Source: Dirofilaria immitis
Taxonomy: Eukaryota; Nematoda; Chromadorea; Rhabditida; Onchocercidae
Assembly: GCA_024305405.1 (NCBI GenBank)
Contig: JAKNDB010000068.1
Span: 124,001 to 188,000, forward strand
DNA length: 64,000 bases
Direction: 5' to 3'
Shown here: positions 12,600 to 25,847 of the stretch, piece by piece
Layout of the letters: each line of letters opens with the position of its first letter
How positions within the stretch are numbered: the stretch's first letter is position 1
Program-made: the position numbers and the translations under genes
The notes under the pieces: model-generated
What the model was told of the DNA's origin: nothing
The model's database searches: none
The model's input: only the letters and a program-made list of their open reading frames with translations

Positions 12600-15500
12600 A
12601 ACAATCCAAATCGAGCCTCTACTTAAATAGGCAATGCACTGAACTGACTGACCATTATATCAGCTGCTCGACCTCCTATCCGGCGGTCCAGCTGATCGAT
12701 CTCCTACGCATTCATCCATCACATTCTCCTTCGTCTTCTTTATAATCTTCTCGTTTACCATTTTTGCAAACTTTTTCATTTTAAAAATAAAAAGTAAATT
12801 TTTTTTTTTTAAAGCTATTTTCGTCTCTTAGCAATCATATTAAGATCACATCGATTTGCAAAGTATCAATTTCATTTGTTTACTAGCATTACAGTAAGAT
12901 TTGTTCATTAAAAGACAAATTTGTTTTTGCTATTATTTTTCATCTAATGTTAAATTATTCAGGAAGTGTAAAGGAAAAAAAAAGTGATCAATCACGGTTC
13001 GTTAATTTGGAAATGCTAAATCATCGAAGTATTTATTTTTTTTTTTTTAACCAATTGTTGTTTCTTTCATCGTAAAATTTTAATTGCTTATTGTTTCAAA
13101 TTGTTTCAAAAATGATAAATATATATTTGCTTAATTATTTTCTTTTATTAATTAAAATTTTATTATTACGAAATTTTTTTCAACTATCAGTTGATCGTAT
13201 AATTAAATATATTAATTTTTTTGCCTGTGATAATTTTTTAATTTTCCAATTATCTACTAGAAGATTTGTTTTAATTTAACGAAAATTAGTTAGCAAATTT
13301 TTAGGCCTATAAAAAAAATTCTTCTCTATATTATCCATATTTAGTACTTCAAAAGGCCTATTATTATCCATATTTAGACTTCAAAAAAAAAAATTATGTC
13401 ACAATCCCTCTAAAATTTTTTCTTCATCATTTACAACACCAACAACAACAACAACAACAATAATAATAATAATAATAATAATAACAAAGAAGAAGAAGAA
13501 CCAATACCATCATTGCTAGTCAACTATTACTTTTACTCGCCATTGACCATCGTCCACTACTATACCTTTAGCTGAAGTAGATGTGATCTGAAGAAATTCT
13601 CTTCCGTCTCTTTTCATCTTTTAATATTAATTCTTTTCTTGCATGTTCTATTTGATATAATATGCAATGAATTTCATTTTTGCATTTTTCTTTTTCATTT
13701 TCCTCAAGAATTTTTTAATGAAATATTTTTGCATATTTGAATGACCTCATAGGGTCAAACAGAAAATCGTAACAGACAGTAAGAATAAAAATATCAAAAT
13801 AATAAAGAAATGGTAGGGAAGCAGAGGAATGAGATGAAAGAAAAAACAAATGCAAAGTGCTACGCTTTGCTATGCAAATGTACTGTGCTGCGCGAGCTGA
13901 CCACAACATCAGCTGACCGATCGGTGAGCTATTGTCCACTCTATCTTTCTTCATCTCCTCTTTTCCAGGTTACAAAGTCGGAAAATTGGCAAAGCTCGAA
14001 ACTGTGGAGTCCATGGAGATAGATGTATTCCATAAAAATTCTCAATCTTACCTATCCAGCGGGTCGTTGTCCATTCTCTCCTTCTTCATCACCTCTCCTC
14101 CTCGAAATGATACGATGAGGAAATTGGCAGAGTTTTGAAACTTTGAAACTCCCTGGAAGTGCACACTCCAAAACAGTTCCCAAATCTTACTTAAAGTGCT
14201 ATTTGGAATATGACCTTATCTCTACCGACATCTTAAAGTACTATTGGAGTATGACCTCATTTCCCACCTACATCTTCTCCTTCATTCTCATATTTCCAAC
14301 TTTTACCATCTTTGTTATTGAATGATTGCAAGTTTAGCATAATAAAAAATAATTGAAAGAATTTCGAGAATTTCCCCACCCTACGCCCCCTCCTTCCTCC
14401 TTCCTCATTTCCACCCGGGCATATTCAGAAGAGATGAAGAAGAAAGGGGTGGACAATGATGGCTCGATGATCGGTCAGCTGATTTAGTGGTCAGCTCGGC
14501 AACATAGTGCATTTTATTATCACAAAAATAGGCATTGCTTTTTCTTACAATCTATATATTCCTCTGCTTCTCTGCTATTCTTTATTTATTATTTCCATAT
14601 TTTCTCATTTACTATGTCTATTCCAATTTTCTCTCTAACTTCTCAGATCTTTTTTTTTTTTGATACGTAAAATATTTTATCATTAAGATAAAAATTTAAT
14701 ATTTAAAAAAAAAAAATGAAGTACAAAAATGAAATTCATTGAAACATTTCATAAAAATAGTGGAAGAAAAAAGAAAAAAGGAATGAGAAAGCGAGAAATT
14801 AACAGAAAAGGAGAGAGAATTCCCGGGAAAAGAAGGAGAGGAAATAGTCGCTCTACTACTGAATATGTAAGTGTAGTGGACAGTGGTCAATAGCAGTTTG
14901 ACCACAGCATTTCTTTCTATAGTTGACATCTTTGATAGCAATGCTTTTTTCTTCATCACTTCTAATGAACAGATTCACTGTTTGATTAGCTGTTTGGAAT
15001 CAAAAGTATTCATCCAATTGGCTTTTCATAAAATTAACCTTTAAGTTCATAATTTCGTCATATTCTTAACAAAGTGATTATTTTTAAAATTATCAAATGC
15101 AAATAACTTCATATTTTTTCTTCCCCATAGCAGAAAGTAATGCTTAGAATATCTATTCGTTGTATTTTGGAATATGCATAGATGACAATTACGAAATTTT
15201 TGCTCGAATCATCGAGGATTCTTCCTATAAAATTATTATTTCATTTCGAAGTCTTTCTGAATACACTGATGCTTTGTAATTGAAAGAAATACATGCATAT
15301 ACCAAACATTCATACTTTCCTCCTCTTCAGAAGGACCATTTTTGGCGTATATAATGAAATGATCAGTGAAAAAAGGAGAATGAGAATGTTAGAGAGTGGT
15401 GGACAGAAGGAAAATTCCTCTTTCTACCTCTGTCCACTCTCTCTCTCTCTCTATCGCTTCTCCTATGTTTGCCAAAAATTCAACTTCTGCTGTCAACGAT

Positions 15501-15720
15501 GTCAACCACAGAAGAGCCAAAACACGAAACTATGGTTGACTATCTCTACTATTACATCTCTCTGATTCTCAGTTATAGCTTACTTTCCCTGACCCTTCAT
15601 CATTACACTCTCTCGTCTATTTTGTATGATATACTAACAGTTTTTCTTACAGTATTCTGACCTTAACCTCTGACCTCCATCATTACACTCTCTCTTCTGC
15701 TTTTTATGACCTACTAACAG
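12600..15720. repeat. mosaic of related inverted and direct repeat blocks
   Basis: A block around 13865-13985 contains GAGCTGACCAC, ATCAGCTGACCGATC, TTGTCCACTCT and TTCTTCATCTC in that order. The reverse complement of about 14395-14515 contains the same words in the same order, so the two form an inverted pair. A direct partial copy at 14065-14150 repeats the TGTCCA..CTCC..CTTCTTCATC..GAAATTGGCA part. Related words recur near 12640-12710 (ATCAGCTG, GTCCAGCTGATCGATC), 14860-14930 (GTGGACAGTGGTCA, TTTGACCACAGCA) and 15390-15440 (GTGGTGGACAGAA, TCTGTCCACTCTC). Two short direct copies of TTAAAGTGCTATTTGGAATA-like sequence sit at 14193-14255. This looks like a decayed family of foldback or MITE-type elements. 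No transposase is seen. Confidence 0.7.
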
Positions 15721-16459
15721 TTTTCCCTACAATATCTTTCGCTTCTTTTTCACTTTCTATAAATTTTTCTTTGCTCAAATCTTACGAAATTTTTTGTTCA
15801 AATTTTTTCCTAATTGAATAGTTTGTAAAAGATAAATGTTTTTAAATTAAAAATTTAAATTTAATGAAAATAAAAACCCAATGAAGTTTTAATTAGAACA
15901 AAACATTTGGATTATTTAAATAAATTTTTAGCCTAATTGTGATCATTTGGTTCATTTCTGGTAAATAATTAACAGAAATATTTGAATCATCAAATATTTA
16001 ATTTAACTTTCAATCGGCAAAAATTAGATTCTAAGTCGATTTTCTCAAATTTGATATAAATTTGCTTGCACTGTTTTTTTTTGATTAGAATGTCTGTGCA
16101 TAAATAATTAAAAAGTGATTAGAAATTGAATTTTAAAACTCATCATTGGAAACTTTTTGATCTGCAAGATAATGATAACTAATGCTCTCTTCCAAGATGA
16201 TAGCAGTTTTACCTCTTTTCTAGCTTAGTTTTGTTAATTAATCGTTTGAAGCTATCACAATTAATATTACTTCTTTTATTAAAATAAATATTACGTTTCG
16301 CGATGATATCTTTTAAGGCATAGAAATTAATAATCAATCTAATTAATGAAACAGATTGGAATTCTTGGAAAAACTTCCTCGACAAAAGAATTAGATAAAA
16401 CGATTATTTTTACTAAGATTGAGAAATTGATGTTAATAAAATGTTAACAAAATGCATTA

Positions 16460-16693
16460 TTGATTTTTGAATCGTATTTTAGTTTCAGAATCTATTTTAT
16501 TCTCTTTTTCAATGATCATAGATATTCAGCAAAAAATATTCTAAATAATTCAAGTCTTGAGGATACTGTATGTAATAAAAATAAAAATGTCCTATTCCTT
16601 TCTATTATTATTATAATCATTATTATTTTTGTTATTATCATTCTTATTGCGGCTATTTCTTCTGTTCACATTATAATTTATAGTGGCAAGTGA
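16460..16693 (+). CDS. possible small single-pass membrane protein or 3' exon
   Basis: An open frame in which a polar segment with NNSS (a potential N-glycosylation site) is followed by a strongly hydrophobic run, LFLSIIIIIIIIFVIIILIA, and a short tail ending in SGK. It has the shape of a membrane-anchor exon. It ends 64 bp before the ATG of the FAR1-like gene on the same strand. The hydrophobic stretch is encoded by ATT/ATA-rich DNA, so it may be an accident of composition. I recognise no family. Confidence 0.25.
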   Translation: MIFESYFSFRIYFILFFNDHRYSAKNILNNSSLEDTVCNKNKNVLFLSIIIIIIIIFVIIILIAAISSVHIIIYSGK

Positions 16694-16757
16694 GAATCTA
16701 AAATTAATTTCAGTTTGCTGAATCGAAATTTCATACACAATTTAATTTCAATTTAAG

Positions 16758-19700
16758 ATGGCATCACTGGAACTTCCAAGTGAAGCGCAAAAACAACTCT
16801 CGATGATAATTCAGCGCCATGCAGGAAGAGCTAGAAATGATTACGCTAAAGTAAACATCATGAAATATTCGAATTTGAACGAATGTAACAGAAATTTTAA
16901 TCCATCCTAAAAATATATGATAGTAGATTGAAATGTAGCAATAAATGCATGCCTACTAATATGCATGAATTTACAGCGTTCAATAATTATAAATGATGAA
17001 AATCAAATGATGAAAAATAAATTGTTTCGTGAATTGTACTGGTCGATAAAACCTGAAACATCTAACGCAGTTGGAAAATCGTATCAAATTCAGCGTGCGA
17101 AAAAGGGGAGAATAGCGAAAGAAATGCAATAAAAACTTCTGCAGTGAATGCATTGGTGAAGGAAACTGAAAATGAAATGGAAACTTCTGATAATGACAGT
17201 GATAACTATCAGGGTATTGTTTTTTAACAATTTGCAATTTTAGATTGCATACAAAAGCAATATTCTATTATTTGTTTTAATAAGAAGACAACAAGAGGTT
17301 ACGGTAATAACAATTAAATGGAATCAATTGTAATGCAACTAATTATGCAAACATTGCAAAGCAATATGAAAGTTTATGAAAATTATAAAATCAATTGAAT
17401 ATATTTTGAATTAGCTGAGAAATTTGCAATAAAAAAATTTTCAAATAATTTAAAAATATAAAAATAAAAATGAAAATTGAAACTTATTACTGTCTGACAA
17501 TTAGCAATAATTAATATATTCAAAATTTTTTTAAGTCGACAAAGCTTATAAAAGGATATTATCTATGAATGGTTTACGACATAAACGAAAATCCGAATCC
17601 GTTCGGCATGTAATCGGTAAGCATTTTTCTTCTTCTGATACATTTTTTTTTTTTTTAAATAAATTGAAAATATTTTTGAACGGATGAACATTCTTTTGTA
17701 AGACAAAATATTTTTAGAAAGCGATATGGAACAAAGCGAAAATGTGACGAAAATTACTGTACCATTGTACAGTGGCAAGACCATTGAAAATCTATTGATT
17801 TAAGTAACAGAAATGACTTAAATGATAAAAATGGACAAGATCAGAAATTAGGTAAACAAGCTGACGAAGCAATGTCAGGTGAACAGAATAAGGTGTATAA
17901 CAAAATGTCGGGTGAGCAAAATGGTGCGAACGATCGAAGTTCGAGAGATGGTTAGAGTTTGATGACGACCTAATCGAATATAAAAAGAGATTATTTGTTG
18001 AAAATTCAATCTATTCATTCTTATCTTTTTCAAATTCTAAATCTATTTTTAATTCAAAGGTATGAATTTATTGTTTTAGCATCGTCAACTGTTTCAAGAA
18101 AACGGTCTAAATCGAAATTATTAAACCTCAGTCAACCTCATGACAACAGGACATTCTCGACATTTGCACCACCGGATCAGGAAAGACTGCGACATGAGGC
18201 TTCACATATTTTCGAAGGAGCTACATTTCGAAGGTTATTTGCTATTGCTTAAACAAAAATTATATATTCTCAGAAAAATATTGCAATATTGATATTTTCA
18301 CTTATTATCATAAATTGTAATTTTTTTTCAGCTTTGATGAATTTGAAAAATATTTTGAAGCATACAAAATTGTTGGAAATAATCCTTATCGTGTAGCAAG
18401 TTCGGAAGTACTTCGAGATGGTGAAGGAAAAGTTATCGAACGTTTCAAATATAAATATATAGTCTATCATTGTGCACACTATGGGAATCCACGAAAAAGA
18501 GGTTAAGTTGATTTTTTTTTTCCTTTTATTATAATAATTTTTTGAAAACTAAAAAAATATTAGCACTTTGCAATTTCGGAAAATAAAATCAAAATTGAGA
18601 AATTTTTATGAAAGTGCTAAAGTTTTTGGAAATTTGGATTTGAAATATTTCAATGAAATGAAAATTTTGCATAAATGAATATCATTTTAATGAAATTTTT
18701 AGTTCATTCACTAAATAGTTGACAAAATTAAATCTTAAGCTTTCTAGAATTACTAACTTTTTCACATTCAACAAATTCTATTCTAATTCCTCTTTTCATT
18801 TCGGCCGATTCTATTGGTTCATATTTGATTTAATTTTGTATAGAGATATTTGATGCCTTTATCCTAACGGATCAAAATTCCTTTTACAATAATTGCCATT
18901 ATCATTAATGATGACACCGCTTTGCATAAAAGTGCATTACCCATCCTTTATTCCATTTCATTTCTTATTGGATTGTGATCGAGAAGAGCCTAGAAGCAAT
19001 TTCATGACAGCTGTATATGTATAGGCTTTTATTTAGACCTAATGATTTCAAATGTCATTTATTTGTTTAGTTAAGATGAAGGAAATGGTGTAGAGAATTT
19101 GATACTGATCTAAGAAAAGCTGTTGCAGTTGATAAATGATTTGTTTACGGCTTAGCCATATCAATTCTTCCACCACCCGGCTTGCCAACTGCGCATATCG
19201 CTCTATTATGTCGGCTACTAGACCATTGGTCAGTATGCTGAAGCTGTAAGTATCACATTGGAGAGATTTGGAAAGGGCAAATTATTATCATGTGTATGCT
19301 AATTAATGTTAGCGGATCGAGAAATAATCCTTCTGGGCAATAGGAACCAAACAATAAATAAATTTTCATTTAACAAAGTTGACAGATACCATTATTGATT
19401 AAATCTTAGCTTTAAATATAAATTGTAATTGAAAAATTAATGAATCAATTCTTAGAATTATTTTTTATTCAAAAAATCAAAGTTTATATTAAAATAATGC
19501 ATGATTTTATGTCTCAATAAAACATAGTTGAAAGTATGCAATCATTTCTAAATGATTATAAATTGAAATTTTTAAGAAATTAAAATTTAATAGAAAAATT
19601 TTTGAGATCTATTTTTAGGAAATTTTATATTTTTATAAATTTTTTTTTTTTTTGTTTTTGACAGATTTAGCCAAATGAAATAGCAAATGATTGAAATCAG

Positions 19701-22391
19701 TAATTATCTCCTCTTTCTTCCTCTTCTTTGATAACACATACCATATTTACGAGGTCGTTTTGAGAAAAAAAAATTTTTTTTTTGTATTTTGCGGTTGCTC
19801 AATTTGATTTTTTTTTTTAAAGCATTAAATTATGGGTAGTGGCAGCAATCTCTTATATCATAGAAATTGTAATACGCCAGCTGTTGCTATCTTAATGTCA
19901 TGAAGAATTAGTAGATAGTATTGAAATGAATAATTTCAAGGGATCAAACCAGTCGACCATTTTCGATGTCATTAAATAATAAATAAATTACAAACATATC
20001 TTTTCGCAGAAATAATTTTTAACGAAATAAAAGGAAAAAAAATCTTTTATAATTTAACAAATTTTTTAAAACGATGAGCCAAGATTATCAACGATTTTTA
20101 TGCCAGAACAATTATAAAGTAAGTCCAAGTTGCTATTTACTGTCCCAACATTTCCATAAAATGTAATAATTACTAATTATAAAATTACGAATTTTTCACT
20201 TAGTACTTTTAAAAATAGAACTATACCTTCTTCTGTCTATCAATTATATATAAGCTTATATGTGCTGATGTATGCATTACGCAAATCAAAAAGCGCCATA
20301 CGTGACGGATATGAAAGAAAGGCGTGAATTACAAATCTTAATGATAGCGTATCATAATTATATCCTTATTTGTTTTGGTAGTGCAAGAAGATAATAAGAA
20401 TGATAAAATAGAACATCATAAAATAAATAATGAAATGACCTATGAGATTATTGGAAAAAGTTGGCCAGAACATTTTATTGTTTTCTATTCGGAATGATAT
20501 TTGTAATTTCCTGTTAAATGGTTAAAATTAAAATGAAAGTGCATTTTAGCCACTCAATTACGCTATTGAACTTTAAGTAAAATAAAAATCTTACGTTGCA
20601 TTTGCTGCGATTATTCTACGATAATTAATTTCGAATTAAGAAATACGCCAAATCCAAATCTTGAATTTATTAGACACTCCTAAAACTTTTCTTATACGAA
20701 AAATCAAAAAGTTATTATAATATATTCATTTTTCCAGGTGGAGGAAAACGGCCAAATCAAAGTTATCTTCCTTTGGGCTGTAGAGCGAGATTTCGATTAA
20801 ATGCTGATACAACTAATGGATGCTTGCGAATTTCATCATTTCATAAAGATCATGTAAATCATGAAAATAATGAAGAGGATTACTTGCGTGTTGTAAGCAA
20901 AAAAGAAGGAATTTAATCGGTAAGTTCATTAATTCGTTAAAATTTTAGATTGTATCCTTTATATTGTAATTATTCAATACCATAAAAATAAATAATATAA
21001 TTACAGACAATTCTACGCCAAAAAATAGAAAAATGGGAAAAGCGAATGCAATAGGTAAATTAATTTACATTTAATTATTTCTTTTTTCTATTTACATTCA
21101 TATTTTTAATTTCTGTTTGAAATAAGCGAATGATACATCGCTATTTTATTTCAGAAAAACAAGCAGTAAATATGTCAGATATATGCAATGATACAAATGC
21201 TTCGAGAGTTACAGAACGCAATTCTATTCATGCTACTTCACCATCAGAAAATTATAATCTCGTCAATTCATCGCAAGAAATCCCTGCTTCTATGAAAATT
21301 CCTTTTCCAGAAAATTCCACTCTCCCTATTTCATCACAACAGAACTCAGCTTTTGTACCAATTGCTTCATCTCGGCCCGCAGAAGTAAGTAAAAATTTAG
21401 TAACTGAAAAATTTACGAATGATTGAAGAAAGTGTAAAAGAGAGTTGACATTTTCAGATGTCAGAACATAATGATGTTGCACAACAAATATTACTGCAAA
21501 GTATCCCTTTGATAGATCCGCTTTTGCAACAAATACCAGCAATTCAATTTTGCAAACGGTTACAATGTATAGAATATTTGATTATGAACGGTTTGTCTTT
21601 TATCTTCTAAGTGTTATTTGAGCTAAACTTGCTTCTAAGTCGATTAAAAGTATTAATTTGAATTTATAGTAATCTTTGAATTACATAAGTTCGATCAAAA
21701 ATTGTATTCTTGGCATTATACTTTTGTATCGTATATCATCAAGGAATCTCATCCTTAGATTTCCATTACATAATAAATCTTTTGAATTGTTTTGGTTGGT
21801 TTAATTAGAATTCATTTAGCATACATCATCAAATGTGGACAATATTTGCCACAAGAAATATATCTTCCGTTCATTTATGCGGTATATGGCGCTGATTATC
21901 ATTTATCAGAATGGTCAGATGAACAATTAAAAGATGTTATGATACTTCTTTCAAAACCAGCAGAAATATTACTTCAGGACGATTTACCTAGTAATATTTC
22001 AATTAATGAAGTAAAGACGTTCGGATACCACAAATTGAACGTGCTATCAAAGCTATCAGAGCAGAAAAACTGAAGGTGAGAGCATCAATTATTTAATTCA
22101 ATCACATAAGTATTCTAAATAGATCTAATCATCCTTACTGTATTTCCATTTTGCTTCATTCTTCTGTTCATGAATATGTTCATTTATATGCATGTTTATC
22201 ATATTTTTGCATAATATTTCAATAATCTTTTGCAGAGATGCGATAAAATTATCACCCGATTTCTCAGATATGTTTTTACTGCTATTTCTCAACCTGATTT
22301 TCTCGAAGCCGTTCGAGAATTTCAACAGTTTGCTGATGATATAAAAAATATGGATATCAAAAATACCGAATTATTCGGTGTGCAATGCTGA
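16758..22391 (+). CDS. FAR1/ZSWIM3-like zinc DNA-binding domain protein, 12 exons
   Basis: Exons: 16758-16850, 16977-17213, 17536-17616, 17718-17950, 18080-18233, 18332-18501, 20738-20919, 21007-21054, 21155-21384, 21458-21590, 21820-22075, 22236-22391, about 658 residues. Residues 1-265 are charged and low-complexity. Residues about 268-375 (exons 6-7) resemble the FAR1 / WRKY-GCM1-type zinc domain at the N-terminus of ZSWIM3 and of plant FAR1 proteins. They show a F..FE.YF.AYK opening, then YHCAHYGNPRKR, GKRPNQSYLPLGCRARF and HKDHVNHE, supplying candidate Cys, Cys, His, His ligands. A basic KKRRN patch follows. Residues 385-500 are Ser/Asn-rich, and the C-terminal part (about 500-658) is helical-looking. 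No SWIM or transposase core was found. Nuclear transcription-factor role is inference. Intron 6 is unusually long (2236 bp). Reading frame requires one extra base at 17100-17104, 17787-17790, 20899-20904 and near 22023. Exon phases otherwise match throughout. Confidence 0.78.
18502..20737 (+). other. long intron 6 of FAR1-like gene with a GC-richer island
   Basis: The intron splits the zinc domain coding sequence between the YHCAH part and the GKRPN part. Bases about 18840-19340 are clearly less AT-rich than the rest and include CCACCACCCGGCTTGCCAAC near 19172. A short open stretch exists there but has no family resemblance. An old mobile-element fragment or an RNA gene is possible; I cannot decide. 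Confidence 0.4.
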
Positions 22392-23339
22392 AACATAAGA
22401 AAATTCGATCATCAATGTCATCACTGTTTATTTATCCCTGACAGAAAGTCATTGCACGAACAAAACTAGATGTACAATCTCGCTTATGTGAAAATTCCTG
22501 ACATGATCTCTAATCTTCGCTATAAATGTATTTGAATAGTAGGTGGTTCGTTATGTTTCCACAATTTTGTATCAAATAATTATTCTATTTTTATTTTCTT
22601 TCGAAGGAAGAATTAGATCAGACTAAATGATAGAAGTGCATTATATTGGACTTGATTATCATCTCATCGTGATATCTTTTTCATCTCTTTCTTTAGCATC
22701 ATGTAGCATCATCATTCCAGTGTTTGATTGATTTATGAATGTTGTGAGAAATATTAACTGGATTGAATTTTTTTATGAATAAATATTATCACTGCTGTCT
22801 ATTCTTCATATACATTATATGAAATTGATTATGTATAGAGAGATTCGATTTAATTTTTTGAAACTAATTAGGAAAAAGATATACTGCTCTTTATCAATGA
22901 TATTTTAATCAAATGTTGTTCGAAAAAAAAAAAAAATAAAGGAATATTTATATTTTCTAAAATTAAAGAAATGGAAAAATGATAGGCTAAAAGTATTTTT
23001 AATAACAATTCGATTAAAAGGATTGATTTATTTTGAAAAAAATAAATGAATTTATAAAATGAATAATTCTTAAAATTTGTTATACTTAAAACTAACGGTA
23101 ATATTATTTTATAATGTGGTCTCATTATTGCATACAATAGTGAGGAGACAGTAATTAATCTTCAAGAGTTGACCGGAAATTGATCCGATCGAAATCATCC
23201 GAAAGATAGTTCAGGTAATCCGACCAAACAAAGCAGTCAATCGGATACGATAGATTTGCGTCATTGAATATCTATCTCCTTTCGACTATTATTATGTCTT
23301 TTAAGAGATTTGATGCGTCCAATAGCAAAAGAGTACTGT

Positions 23340-23578
23340 AATATGGTTTGAATTTAAAATTATCCCATTTTATTTAAGTAATTCATTTTGAATAATTTGT
23401 TTTCTAATGACAATATCGTCTCAGTAACGAATTTTTTATCTACGACAATATCACCTGATTCGACGATTTCAGTAACTTTTCTTCATATTGAATCTTTTCA
23501 TCATTTATTCCTCTTAGTTTTATGCGTTTTAAATTCATCATCAGAAGTTGCTTCTCTCCAGGAAATTTTCATATTTTA
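23340..23578 (-). pseudogene. coding-like patch with frameshifts, unknown family
   Basis: Read on the minus strand, an opening frame MKISWREATSDDEF is followed, after one-base shifts at A runs, by a charged stretch containing RGINDEKIQYEE and VESGDIVVDKKFVTET. The composition is protein-like and unlike the surrounding Ile/Phe/Lys noise. The needed shifts resemble those in the other genes of this window, so it may be a real exon. No family recognised. The plus-strand frame over the same bases is a hydrophobic shadow. Confidence 0.25.
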
Positions 23579-24901
23579 ATATAAAAAACTTAAGTACAAA
23601 TTTTTGACGAAACAAAAACGAAATTAAGTTATTGCGTAATATACGTTTGATGACAGTATAACTTGCAAATTAGTGCTTAAATGGTTAGTCATAAAATCAT
23701 TCTTTATCAGATTAACATAAGAAATGATTTATTAAAACTTATGAATCTAATTTCATATTTGATAGCAGAAATTTTATCAATTCAAAAAGATCTTATATGC
23801 TAAAATTTCCGTCCTTACACAATTCTCTTTCATTATATTTTTGTTCCTTTTTATTTTCTTTTTCATCTAATGAACAAAAAAGTTTACTTACTGGTTCTTC
23901 TTTTTTTCCTCTCTTTCTCTCTACCTCCTTCTCTTATAATATCAAATTCAGTTTGTTTGGAAATTAATTATTCTTAATACATATTCCTAACAATTTTAAA
24001 ATTAAAATTTCTGCAAGATAATGTTTATTCGATATACAAACAAATATGAAAACTTGAGCTTATAATATATATATATATATCAGTTACATTTATATTAATC
24101 ATAGTTTTTAACTGTGATTTTTAAATGCAATGCTAAATTATGTTTAAAAGAAATTTGATCAGTTTTTAAATTTTTGTAGTTCGAAAAAAGATGTATTTGT
24201 TATAATCATTTTATCCTTTCCTTTATAATTTATTAAAATTAACGATATCATATTTGCACAGTTAAATAATATAACAAATGTATAACAACAATACTATCAT
24301 TTTTACAATACATCGCTAAAAATCAAAAATTATTGCGAAAAATTGAAAAATACAAAAATATGGAATATTGCGCTGCAAAATAATGATATAAGTAGTCATA
24401 AAATCAAGATAGAATTAAAAATGAAGTAAAAAAACACAAAGTAGAATATAGCTCCAAACGTTAAATCTTTACAGAATTAAAAATGAAACGAAAAATTTAG
24501 AATTCAATAATTCCACAAAACACAGAATCTTCTGGGATTCAATCGATGATTGCCCTTTTTCGTAAAAATTGTACGAAAAAGTCGAGATAAATTGGTAACG
24601 GATTTCCTATGTCTCAGTAAACAGAATAGTTTAAAGATGTGTACATTGATCATAATAGAAAATAGAAAATTAGAAAAGGAATATAAATGAATAACGCGAA
24701 GGCTATTTTTTAAAATGTAAACAAAACCTTGGCTTTTCATCTTAACAAATCATGGATAATTTTGTTCTCAATTAAATAACCAGTGTATTAGACAAAACAT
24801 TTTCCTTGAATTTGATTTGTAATTTTAATCGGATTGGATTGAAAAAAAAAAAAAAGAAATGATTTTCAGTGTATTAATGTTTAATATGCATATCTCATTG
24901 T

Positions 24902-25755
24902 ATGATCTTTTTCCGCCATTTGGTGTTATTAGAATTCGCATTATTCAAATCTTTAATAAATTGTTCAATTTCTAAACCAACGAGAAATGATTTTGAGAAA
25001 TTTAAAAATTCTCTAGTATCAAGTAGTAACTATAAAAATCTTCTAGATGTAAACAGAAAGATCAAAAGAGATGATAACATCGATAAAATTAGCGGGTAAT
25101 GAAATATATCAATTCGAAAAATGGGAACAATCACAATTATTCATGTCTTATTCATTCTGTCATCAAGAATTACACAAATGATGAAAATTTAATTGTAATT
25201 TATTTCTATGGAGTGTAAGATTGAAGCATGTTTGGCTTGACAAATTTTCGAGTTCACAAATATTTATTAATATGCTTATTTGATAGCATATCATTTAAAG
25301 TGCTAGAAATTTCAATTTAAATTATTAAAAATGATTTAAATTGATAATATCAATTTCAGAGGTGCACAAATTAATGAAAAATGATGCGAACGAAGGAAAT
25401 AAATTGGTTCATTCATCGATTCATTGATTTGATTATATTAAATAAATTATCGTTCGAGGAATATTTTTCGTTTTAGCTTTGTAATATTATTAGAATTTTT
25501 TCAGCATTAGGGTATCGAGTAAAAAATAAAAGAATTTTCAATGATTGTTCGAATTTGTGCTCATTCTTATATATTAATATCTCGAAAGAATTACTCGATA
25601 CCATTACATTATTTTTTGCATTAGCGATTTCATCAGCCTCGAAAAACGTAACATCGCAAAAAGATGATTTTATGAATTTCGTTTCCTTCAAGTTTTTAAA
25701 ACTGTATCATTTTTATCATTCATTTAGTAAGGAATATCAATCGACAGTAAGATGA
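24902..25755 (+). CDS. possible small secreted-protein gene, unresolved
   Basis: The ATG at 24902 opens a frame with a hydrophobic leader (FFRHLVLLEFALFKSLINC) then a polar region with SKPTRNDFEKFKNS, ending at a GGGTAATG donor near 25097. Possible continuations follow a TTTCAG acceptor near 25360 and another near 25505. The last piece runs to a TGA at 25753-25755. Phases between these pieces do not all agree, so the gene model is incomplete or wrong. No family recognised. Confidence 0.22.
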
Positions 25756-25847
25756 AAATGAAACAAAGAGTGCTTTACATAGTAAAATAATTCTAATAAT
25801 GAAGTAAAGTAATTTTAGAAATTTTAAAACAATATTATATTGTTTGA

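Larger units (their letters stand above)
8938..16457. other. gene-poor region with repeats
   Basis: I see no convincing exon chain in these 7.5 kb. Open frames lack splice context or are low-complexity. The stretch contains a local direct repeat at 9578-9690, a CA microsatellite at 11045-11091, an AAT/AAC/AAG triplet-rich run at 13436-13500, and the inverted/direct repeat mosaic at 12.6-15.7 kb, which is more GC-rich than its surroundings. Confidence 0.5.

Noticed and set aside
14696..14959. An 87-codon minus-strand open frame with Phe/Ser-rich content
   Set aside because: Low-complexity and overlapping a block of the repeat mosaic, without splice or homology support.
21252..21542. A 96-codon minus-strand open frame
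   Set aside because: It is antisense to exons 9 and 10 of the FAR1-like gene, which have correct splice sites and phases on the plus strand.
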